Assembly: GCA_030632465.1 (NCBI GenBank)
Contig: DAOVUR010000045.1
Span: forward strand, 1-10,801
Reading direction: 5' to 3'
Source: a bacterium
GTDB taxonomy: Bacteria; Verrucomicrobiota; Kiritimatiellia; UBA8416; CAMZLY01
DNA length: 10,801 bases
Shown here: positions 6,418-10,801 of the stretch, in pieces
How positions within the stretch are numbered: the first letter of the stretch is position 1
Layout: each line of letters opens with the position of its first letter
Made by a program: the position numbers and the translations under genes
The notes under the pieces: generated by a model
The model's database searches: none
What the model saw: only the letters and a program-made list of their open reading frames with translations
Told to the model about the DNA's origin: nothing

Positions 6418-7796
6418 TAATCAACTCGTTGTTCAACATATTCGCGCACAGCCGACACTGAATTAGGTAGAGACTCACAATGCATCGGCAAACCAGACAA
6501 AGCAGCAAGAACTGGATGGTACGCCTTATCTTGCCCTAACGCATCCTTAATAGCACCACCAAATTTTGCAGGATGTGCCGTAGAGAGACAAATCAGTGGA
6601 TCATCACCCTTATCTTGCAGCCCAACATAAACACCAACTGCTGTGTGCGGATCTAACAGATAGGAATAATCAGTATAAAACTGCTTGATAGTCGCCAGTG
6701 TTGCCTGCGCATCACCACTTCCTGCAGTAAATAATGAATCAACACTATCCTTACCACCTAACTCAACAGCAATATCACCAGTTTCCGCAAACTTCTCCAT
6801 TAACACTTTCAACTTTGCAGAATCTTCACCTAACCAATAGTAAAGGTATCGTTCAAAATTACTAGCGATCTGAATATCCATCGACGGACTAATAGTCGCA
6901 TTAACAGAATCCATATAGTAGCGCCCACTATTAAAAAATCGCGCAAGTATATCATTCTCATTAGTAGCCAGTATCAGTTTAGAAACAGGCAATCCCATCC
7001 TAGACGCAATATAGCCCGCAAAGATATCGCCAAAATTACCAGTAGGCACACTAAAACGAACCGTCTCAGAACCACTCTTCTTCATAGCCTGCAGGCCGGC
7101 ATAAAAATAGTAGACAATCTGCGCAAGAATTCTTGCCCAGTTAATTGAGTTAATAGAGCCAAGAGAATGTTTATCTTTAAATTCTAGATCATTAAATAAT
7201 TCTTTAAGAATAGCCTGACAATCATCAAAAGTACCATCAACAGCAAGATTAAACACATTATCATCTAACACAGATGTCATCTGCGCTTTTTGCACCGGGC
7301 TGACCAGACCATCAGGGTGCATAACAAAGATCTTGATGCGCTCCATACCACGCACACCATAAATTGCAGCGCTACCAGTATCACCACTAGTTGCGCCAAT
7401 GATGTTCATATACTGATCCTCTTCCTCCAGTATATATTCAAAAAGATTACCAAGAAACTGAAGCGCTAGATCCTTGAATGCAAGTGTAGGCCCATGAAAC
7501 AGCTCAAGAATATGGACCCCCCCTACCTCAACTAACGGCGTAATCTCATCATCCCTAAATGTAGAATAGCTCTTTTCTATAACCGCTTTTAAATCATTTT
7601 CAGGCAGGTCAGTAAAAAGATTCATCACCTCAAACGCCAACTCGGTATATGACAAACTAGCCCACTCCTGTAACCGCTCCGTCACATCAGGAATAGCCTC
7701 AGGTAATAACAGACCACCATCTCGTGCCAGTCCCATCATAACAGCCTGTTTAAACCCAACAGGATCAATATCGCCTCTTGTACTAATATATTTCAT
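6417..7796 (-). CDS. thrC: threonine synthase (PLP-dependent)
   Basis: Converts O-phospho-L-homoserine to L-threonine and phosphate, the last step of threonine biosynthesis; cytoplasmic. From the chosen start the protein has 459 residues, normal for the long form of the enzyme. MKYISTRG at the N-terminus is the typical beginning. HGPTLAFKD (101-109) carries the PLP Schiff-base Lys108, NIIGATSGDTGSAAI (131-145) is the PLP phosphate-binding loop, and SVPTGNFGDIFAGYIASRMGLP is the other conserved block. STAHPAKF lies near the C-terminus. An in-frame ATG at 7898 with AGGA at 8 nt would add 34 residues. I prefer 7796 because that extension resembles no family sequence and holds a perfect hairpin and a TAATCGTAATC-type repeat. 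However, no clear Shine-Dalgarno precedes 7796, so the start is less certain than the identity. The next gene overlaps it by one base. Confidence 0.95.
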   Translation of the reverse strand: MKYISTRGDIDPVGFKQAVMMGLARDGGLLLPEAIPDVTERLQEWASLSYTELAFEVMNLFTDLPENDLKAVIEKSYSTFRDDEITPLVEVGGVHILELFHGPTLAFKDLALQFLGNLFEYILEEEDQYMNIIGATSGDTGSAAIYGVRGMERIKIFVMHPDGLVSPVQKAQMTSVLDDNVFNLAVDGTFDDCQAILKELFNDLEFKDKHSLGSINSINWARILAQIVYYFYAGLQAMKKSGSETVRFSVPTGNFGDIFAGYIASRMGLPVSKLILATNENDILARFFNSGRYYMDSVNATISPSMDIQIASNFERYLYYWLGEDSAKLKVLMEKFAETGDIAVELGGKDSVDSLFTAGSGDAQATLATIKQFYTDYSYLLDPHTAVGVYVGLQDKGDDPLICLSTAHPAKFGGAIKDALGQDKAYHPVLAALSGLPMHCESLPNSVSAVREYVEQRVD

Positions 7797-7857
7797 AAAA
7801 AGAACTTTACTAACAATTCCGTGATGGTCAAGCGGAAAAGCGTGTACCCGTTTAAAA

Positions 7858-7879
7858 ATAGAGCGCAAGAACGCTCTAT
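7858..7879 (-). terminator. terminator-like hairpin in the thrC leader
   Basis: On the minus strand ATAGAGCG-TTCTTG-CGCTCTAT is a perfect 8-bp stem with a 6-nt loop, directly followed by TTTTT. It lies 62 bp before the preferred thrC start, so it could act as a conditional (attenuator-type) terminator. A weaker second hairpin TTCCG...CGGAA lies between it and the ATG. The short reading frame running into it (MGLVGFHRAF) has no Thr or Ile run, so a classical leader-peptide mechanism is not supported. Confidence 0.4.
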
Positions 7880-7899
7880 GAAATCCTACCAAGCCCATA

Positions 7900-7926
7900 A
7901 TCGTAATCCTAAATCGTAATCCTAAA
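7900..7926. repeat. tandem TCGTAATCCTAAA repeat in the thrC/DJ-1 divergent region
   Basis: TCGTAATCCTAAA occurs twice head to tail with almost no gap. It belongs to the CGTAATC family also seen at 1477-1508, 8532-8552 and 8705-8747. It provides the AGGA that would act as ribosome-binding site for the longer thrC start. Confidence 0.65.
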
Positions 7927-7928
7927 AA

Positions 7929-7957
7929 TAGACAAAAATCAGTTATAACTATATACT
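7929..7957 (+). promoter_or_regulatory. sigma-70-type promoter for the DJ-1 gene
   Basis: TAGACA (7929-7934), a 17-bp spacer and TATACT (7952-7957) each match consensus at 5/6. Transcription would start near 7964, giving a short leader of about 28 nt that includes GAGGAG. The spacer contains the perfect 10-bp palindrome AGTTATAACT (7941-7950), which could be an operator or chance. The thrC gene runs in the opposite direction from the same region. Confidence 0.6.
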
Positions 7958-7991
7958 CTTGGTAAATCAGAAAATACAGAGGAGTAAGGTT

Positions 7992-8537
7992 ATGAAAACC
8001 ATAGTACCTTTAGCCAATGGTGTTGAAGAGATGGAAGCCGTCATTATAATCGATACACTACGTCGTGCAGGCTGGGATGTTACATCTGTAGCAGTTGAAG
8101 GCAATACCACCATAAAGTGCTCCCGTGGTGTTGTGCTAATTGCCGATACACTCTGGGAACGTATAGCACCAGCAGACTTTGACCTACTTGTTCTTCCGGG
8201 CGGTATAAAAGGTGTAGAAACATTAACTACTCATGCAGGACTAGCTGAAACAATACGTATATTTCTTGCTTCAGACCGCACCGTAGCAGCAATATGTGCC
8301 GCACCTTTAGTGCTACAGGCCGCCGGCGTACTCACAGATCGCTCCGTAACGTGCCATCCATCCGTCAGCAAAGACATCACTATAACAACATCCAAATCTA
8401 ATGTTGTTATTGATGGAAACCTCATAACCAGCCAAGGCGCTGGTACTACAATGGAATTCGCATTAACACTAATACAGGAACTAGAGAGCGAAACAAAAGC
8501 CAAACAAGTTGCAGACGCCATGGTTTTTTCATCCTAA
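7992..8537 (+). CDS. DJ-1/PfpI family protein (YajL/ThiJ-like)
   Basis: 181-residue cytoplasmic protein of the DJ-1/ThiJ subfamily, whose members act in oxidative or carbonyl stress as a redox-sensing chaperone, glyoxalase or proposed deglycase. The hallmark residues are present: Glu15 in NGVEEMEAV, the LVLPGG strand-turn (66-71), the nucleophile elbow AAICAAP (99-105) with Cys102, and VTCHPS (119-124). The C-terminal LITSQGAGTTMEFALTLI (144-161) is also typical. Length and order match YajL and human DJ-1. Start: ATG with GAGGAG (7979-7984) at 7 nt and promoter just upstream; an in-frame TTG at 7959 would overlap the promoter and is rejected. The stop TAA lies inside a TAATCGTAATC-type repeat, so repeat arrival may have set the present end of the gene. 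The precise enzymatic activity cannot be told from sequence. Confidence 0.93.
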   Translation: MKTIVPLANGVEEMEAVIIIDTLRRAGWDVTSVAVEGNTTIKCSRGVVLIADTLWERIAPADFDLLVLPGGIKGVETLTTHAGLAETIRIFLASDRTVAAICAAPLVLQAAGVLTDRSVTCHPSVSKDITITTSKSNVVIDGNLITSQGAGTTMEFALTLIQELESETKAKQVADAMVFSS

Positions 8538-8552
8538 TCGTAATCGTAATCC
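8532..8552. repeat. TAATCGTAATCGTAATC repeat overlapping the DJ-1 stop codon
   Basis: TCC then three overlapping TAATCG/TAATCC units; the first TAA is the stop codon of the DJ-1 gene. Same family as 7900-7926 and 8705-8747. Confidence 0.65.
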
Positions 8553-8554
8553 CC

Positions 8555-8579
8555 TTGGCTGAGAACAGCCAACCCTACA
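8555..8579 (-). repeat. single REP unit, same family as the 3395-3501 REPIN
   Basis: On the minus strand: T, GTAG, GG, then TTGGCTG-TTCT-CAGCCAA, a perfect 7-bp stem. Compared with the unit at 3395, the stem differs by one base pair (C-G to T-A) on both arms, a compensatory change. It is 25 nt long like the other two units. The unpaired GTAG foot precedes the hairpin. Confidence 0.7.
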
Positions 8580-8624
8580 TTCCCCTAATCATTCTGTCAC
8601 CCCAACCTGCGCTCCCCTAAGTAA

Positions 8625-8644
8625 AACAGCTTTCCATAGCTGTT
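8625..8644. terminator. 7-bp hairpin, possible terminator after the DJ-1 gene
   Basis: AACAGCT-TTCCAT-AGCTGTT is a perfect 7-bp stem with a 6-nt loop, followed on the plus strand by CTTTAAT and on the minus strand by TTAC. The U-tract is short in both directions, and it lies 90 bp past the DJ-1 stop, so termination is only a possibility; it may be another repeat hairpin. Confidence 0.3.
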
Positions 8645-8650
8645 CTTTAA

Positions 8651-8673
8651 TCAGCGTTGGAACGCCGATCTAC
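8651..8673 (-). repeat. GTAG-led hairpin (second REP-like type)
   Basis: Read on the minus strand: GTAGATC, then GGCGTTCCAACGCTGA, which folds with GCGTT/AACGC at its core plus a flanking G-U pair. It shares the GTAG foot but not the TTGnCnG stem of the other units, so it is either a different REP type or a coincidental hairpin. Confidence 0.4.
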
Positions 8674-8704
8674 CGCATCCCACCACTTCCACAGGTTTTC
8701 ACCC

Positions 8705-8747
8705 TAATCGTAATCATCTTGCTAAATTTTGATTAGGATTACGATTA
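8705..8747. repeat. inverted pair of TAATCGTAATC units
   Basis: TAATCGTAATC (8705-8715) and its exact reverse complement GATTACGATTA (8737-8747) form an 11-bp inverted repeat with a 21-nt AT-rich loop. It is the only inverted copy among the four loci of this family, and could fold as an imperfect terminator-like or recombination-prone structure. Confidence 0.6.
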
Positions 8748-8820
8748 TGAGTTATGATTTCCTTCCCCTCAACCTGAACTGATTTCCGACTACTGGCTAC
8801 TGAATTCTTTTTTAAAAAAG

Positions 8821-8849
8821 TTGACATATAACCAGCATGTATGTAAAAA
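8821..8849 (+). promoter_or_regulatory. probable promoter of the DEAD-box helicase gene
   Basis: A perfect -35 TTGACA (8821-8826), a 17-bp spacer and a weaker -10 TAAAAA (8844-8849, 4/6). Transcription would begin near 8856 and give a leader of about 100 nt, unusually long beside the other genes here. Confidence 0.5.
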
Positions 8850-8909
8850 CTCCTCCCTTAATTGATGCAGGAACATACTGTTTAGCATCACCAGCCATTT
8901 CAAACTCCA

Positions 8910-8948
8910 CCGGCAGCGAGTAGATGAGCTCATTAATTGCCGGCAGGA
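8910..8948 (+). promoter_or_regulatory. hairpin abutting the helicase ribosome-binding site
   Basis: CCGGCA (8910-8915) pairs exactly with TGCCGG (8938-8943). The loop contains the perfect palindrome ATGAGCTCAT (8924-8933), which could extend the fold or permit RNA dimerisation. The Shine-Dalgarno AGGA (8945-8948) starts two bases after the stem and lies 7 nt from the ATG, so folding could influence ribosome access. Long structured leaders that control translation or stability at low temperature are known for some cold-induced RNA helicase genes; that role here is inference. Confidence 0.4.
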
Positions 8949-8955
8949 ATAAATA

Positions 8956-10236
8956 ATGGAAAACAATAAAAACGTATTCGACCTACTAATACCAGAAATC
9001 GCTACTGCTGTAAACGAAGCAGGCTATAAAACCCCATCTCCCATACAAGCGCAATCTATTCCGCCACTACTAGAAGGTCATGACATGATAGGATGTGCTC
9101 AAACAGGTACAGGCAAGACAGCCGCCTTCACGCTCCCTATCCTGCAATATCTAATAAAAAACAAAAAACGCCCTCTTTCCGGCAAGCCACGCGTACTAAT
9201 AGTGGCACCAACCAGAGAGCTAGCTGCACAAATACGTGATAGTGTCGCCAAATACGGCAAACACACGAGGATCTCACACACAGTCATCTTTGGCGGCGTA
9301 GGACAAAACCCACAGGTCAAGGCTGTAAACAACGGTGTAGACATCCTCGTTGCCACACCAGGCCGTCTTATAGACCTAATCAATCAAAAACATATCGATC
9401 TGAGCCAGATTGAGATATTTGTACTAGATGAAGCAGATCGTATGCTCGATATGGGATTTCTTCCAGATATCAAAAGAATCATCGCTAAACTGCCAAGAAA
9501 AAGACAGTCGCTCTTCTTCTCTGCCACTATGGAGAGAAAAGTTGTAGAACTTGCACGTACATTAGTACACAAGCCAGTACATGTAACCATTGAGCCAGAA
9601 AAGCTCACAGTTGAACTTATAGAACAGAAGGTAATGTTCGTATCCAAAAAGAATAAAGATAAGCTGTTAGTTAAGCTATTAAAAGACGAGGATATGAAAC
9701 GCGTAATGGTATTTGTGCAGATGAAGCATGTTGCCAATAAGGTAGTGCAAACGCTGGATAAAGCACGTATCACAGCCGCCGCTATTCATGGAAATAAGAG
9801 TCAAAGCGCACGCACCAATGCATTAGCAAGATTTAAGACAGGAAAAGTACGCGTATTAGTTGCCACTGATATTGCAGCACGCGGTATCGATGTAGATAAC
9901 ATCTCACACGTAATAAACTACGACATGCCAGTTGAGCCAGAAACGTATGTACATCGCATCGGTCGCACAGCACGAGCTGGTAACGAAGGTGACTCCATAT
10001 CATTCTGTTGTGCAACAGAGCGTGACTACATGAATGCTGTAGAAAGACTCATAAAGACAACTATACCTGTTGATGCAGAACATCCACTACATTGCGAAGA
10101 ATCAAGAAATGCCACTGGTGCTGAAGCCAAACCAGAACCAAGAAGAAACAGAGGAAAAGGCAACGGTTTCAACAGAAACAGAATCGGCAAAAAAGCTGCC
10201 AAGAATAGACCATTCAAAAAACGTAGTAATAAATAG
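8956..10236 (+). CDS. rhlE: DEAD-box ATP-dependent RNA helicase, RhlE-like
   Basis: Unwinds short RNA duplexes with ATP; RhlE-type enzymes help ribosome assembly and RNA turnover. All the motifs are present in order in 426 residues: Q-motif GYKTPSPIQAQSIP (23-36), motif I AQTGTGKT (48-55), Ia PTRELA (85-90), GG (113-114), Ib TPGRLID (134-140), II DEAD (158-161), III SAT (189-191), IV MVFVQMKH (251-258), V VATDIAARGIDV (302-313) and VI HRIGRTARAG (333-342). The tail from about 391 is rich in Arg, Lys, Asn and Gly (KPEPRRNRGKGNGFNRNRIG), typical of the RNA-binding extensions of RhlE. Assignment to RhlE rather than SrmB or DeaD rests on length and the spacing around the Q-motif and is less certain than the family. 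ATG with AGGA at 7 nt supports the start. The gene stands alone, behind its own promoter and structured leader. Confidence 0.96.
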   Translation: MENNKNVFDLLIPEIATAVNEAGYKTPSPIQAQSIPPLLEGHDMIGCAQTGTGKTAAFTLPILQYLIKNKKRPLSGKPRVLIVAPTRELAAQIRDSVAKYGKHTRISHTVIFGGVGQNPQVKAVNNGVDILVATPGRLIDLINQKHIDLSQIEIFVLDEADRMLDMGFLPDIKRIIAKLPRKRQSLFFSATMERKVVELARTLVHKPVHVTIEPEKLTVELIEQKVMFVSKKNKDKLLVKLLKDEDMKRVMVFVQMKHVANKVVQTLDKARITAAAIHGNKSQSARTNALARFKTGKVRVLVATDIAARGIDVDNISHVINYDMPVEPETYVHRIGRTARAGNEGDSISFCCATERDYMNAVERLIKTTIPVDAEHPLHCEESRNATGAEAKPEPRRNRGKGNGFNRNRIGKKAAKNRPFKKRSNK

Positions 10237-10296
10237 AAAATGGTCTTCAGTGTCGCGCATTATAAGATCATTGTGCAGTGATGGAACTGCTATACA

Positions 10297-10310
10297 GTTT
10301 TAATTAAAAC
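10297..10310. repeat. 14-bp AT-rich palindrome after the helicase gene
   Basis: GTTTTAATTAAAAC is a perfect palindrome 60 bp past the helicase stop. A weak GCAGT-GATGGA-ACTGC hairpin precedes it by a few bases, and the pair might act as a poor terminator. No strong GC stem is present, so termination is not claimed with confidence. Confidence 0.3.
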
Positions 10311-10333
10311 GACAATAGGTTGCATATAGCATT

Positions 10334-10360
10334 TGGGTGTGAGGTTATTTGTCACTCCCA
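10334..10360 (-). terminator. imperfect hairpin over the toxin stop codon
   Basis: TGGGTGTGA (10334-10342) and TCACTCCCA (10352-10360) pair at 8 of 9 positions around a 9-nt loop. The toxin's TGA stop lies in the right arm. No T-tract follows on either strand, so it may protect the mRNA end rather than terminate. Confidence 0.3.
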
Positions 10361-10657
10361 GGCATTATGAATATCTTCAATTGGCAAAATTTGTCTGAAA
10401 TGTCTAACGGTAAGAATAGAAACTCCTTTTTTCTCTATACGGTAGATGATTCCGTAATTCCCATATATAAGTTCTTTAATATCTTTTCGATTAAGTTCAG
10501 GGACATAACGACCGCTTTCCTTAAAGTCTTTTACTTGTTTAACTCTGTCAAACAGAGATCTTACCCAGCGCTCTGCAGCCAAGGGGTCATCTAGAGAGAT
10601 ATAATCAGCAATATCGCTTGCTCTATCAATAGCTAGCGGAGACCATTGAATTTTCAT
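10352..10657 (-). CDS. RelE/ParE-family toxin
   Basis: 101-residue basic protein of the RelE/ParE toxin superfamily, the toxic half of a type II toxin-antitoxin pair. The pattern is characteristic: MKIQWSPLAIDRASDIADYIS with two N-terminal helices, AAERWVRSLFDRVKQVKDF, then SGRYVPEL (48-55) and the sheet KELIYGNYGIIYRIEKKGVSILTVRHFRQ (61-89). The E-L-I-Y-G-x-Y-x-I-x-Y-R core is conserved. Lack of the usual RelE catalytic set favours the ParE group, which poison DNA gyrase, but target assignment from sequence is unreliable. The ATG overlaps the TGA of the upstream antitoxin (AAATGA), so the two are co-translated, antitoxin first. The terminal HNAWE is typical in length. It converges on the helicase gene, 115 bp away. 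Confidence 0.9.
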   Translation of the reverse strand: MKIQWSPLAIDRASDIADYISLDDPLAAERWVRSLFDRVKQVKDFKESGRYVPELNRKDIKELIYGNYGIIYRIEKKGVSILTVRHFRQILPIEDIHNAWE

Positions 10658-10801
10658 TTTGATATTCTTTCTAAAACTATATCAAGCGCCTTGTCGTGCG
10701 GAATACCGTTGCCATTGTTAATCATAGATTCACTAGATGTAATATCTCGCATAAGCTTTAGTTGTTGGGTCATTGATTCAAATTCAACAACATCAATTAA
10801 C
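10654..10801 (-). CDS. antitoxin, C-terminal part (Phd/YefM-like; runs off the right edge)
   Basis: Forty-eight codons and a TGA read in from the window edge: FESMTQQLKLMRDITSSESM, then INNGNGIPHDKALDIVLERISK. The pattern of an E-x-M-x-x-x-L-x-L-x-R-x-I helix followed by G-x-(V/I)-P-H-(D/E)-x-(A/V) resembles the toxin-wrapping C-terminus of Phd/YefM-type antitoxins that accompany ParE/RelE toxins. The N-terminal DNA-binding part that would confirm Phd/YefM rather than ParD lies outside the window. The stop overlaps the toxin's ATG. Such antitoxins normally repress their own operon; the promoter would be beyond the right edge. Confidence 0.78.
   Translation of the reverse strand, partial: LIDVVEFESMTQQLKLMRDITSSESMINNGNGIPHDKALDIVLERISK

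Larger units (their letters stand above)
8538..8820. other. gene-free stretch rich in hairpins and repeats
   Basis: No credible reading frame is present on either strand. The stretch holds, in order, a TAATCG repeat, a REP unit (8555-8579), a copy of AATCATTCTGTCA (8587-8599), a 7-bp hairpin (8625-8644), a GTAG-led hairpin (8651-8673) and an inverted pair of TAATCGTAATC units (8705-8747). It separates the DJ-1 gene from the helicase promoter at 8821. Confidence 0.6.

Noticed and set aside
7797..7898. 34-residue N-terminal extension of threonine synthase
   Set aside because: It resembles no thrC N-terminus and contains a perfect hairpin with a T-run and a repeat-derived ribosome-binding site. 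It is kept as an alternative start only.
7959..7991. Upstream TTG start for the DJ-1 gene
   Set aside because: It would lie at or before the predicted transcription start, while the ATG at 7992 has a strong GAGGAG and begins at the family's normal N-terminus.
8538..8820. tRNA or small structured RNA gene
   Set aside because: No cloverleaf or other recognisable RNA fold was found; the hairpins are explained by REP-like and TAATCG repeats.
8837..8923. 28-codon small ORF before the helicase
   Set aside because: Its start codon is inside the predicted promoter spacer and it has no Shine-Dalgarno.
10349..10594. 81-codon plus-strand frame at the right end
   Set aside because: It is the antisense shadow of the toxin gene, whose family pattern and overlap with the antitoxin are clear.
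1..10801. A new multi-gene defence or biosynthetic system
   Set aside because: The genes are recognised housekeeping families plus one toxin-antitoxin pair and one truncated BRO-N gene; no cluster of unknown co-directional genes is present.

Overview
The window reads as an ordinary chromosomal stretch of a Gram-negative-type bacterium with moderate-to-low GC. The genes are housekeeping (tRNA modification, RNA decay, threonine synthesis), frequently joined by 1- to 4-nt overlaps and rich in ATA and CTA codons. The phylum cannot be fixed from sequence alone. The yggT-yggU pair, the long-form threonine synthase next to a YkgJ-like Cys-rich protein, and the abundant GTAG-led hairpin repeats would fit a proteobacterium or a member of the PVC group (for example Lentisphaerota/Kiritimatiellota). 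This is inference only.

Layout, left to right. Positions 1-1306 (minus): a DusB-type tRNA-dihydrouridine synthase with a TTG start, followed by a translationally coupled PAS-domain protein that runs off the left edge. Positions 1558-2702 (plus): a YggT-like membrane protein overlapping a DUF167/YggU protein (ATGA overlap). Positions 2703-3601: a degenerating accessory pocket. It holds a BRO-N/antirepressor-like gene (minus) cut short by an 85-bp palindromic element, with a two-headed REPIN-like repeat 14 bp before its start codon; an imperfect 25-nt direct repeat brackets the pocket. Positions 3602-7796 (minus): threonine synthase, a one-nt-overlapping YkgJ-family protein, then RNase R after a 206-bp gap containing repeat fragments. 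Positions 7992-8537 (plus): a DJ-1/YajL-family protein, divergent from thrC, with a good sigma-70-type promoter. Positions 8538-8955: a gene-free stretch packed with repeats and hairpins that ends in a promoter and a structured leader. Positions 8956-10236 (plus): a RhlE-like DEAD-box RNA helicase. Positions 10352-10801 (minus): a RelE/ParE-type toxin and the C-terminal part of its antitoxin, which runs off the right edge.

Functionally, RNase R and the DEAD-box helicase are both RNA-decay or cold-adaptation factors, though they are separate units here. No new multi-gene system is evident. The most interesting material lies between genes. Several short hairpins share a GTAG foot and a TTGnCnG stem with compensatory base changes, as expected for REP elements mobilised by a RAYT (TnpA-REP) transposase encoded elsewhere. 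A second repeat family, TAATCGTAATC, sits at several gene boundaries and even supplies a stop codon. The thrC and helicase leaders contain hairpins that could be regulatory.
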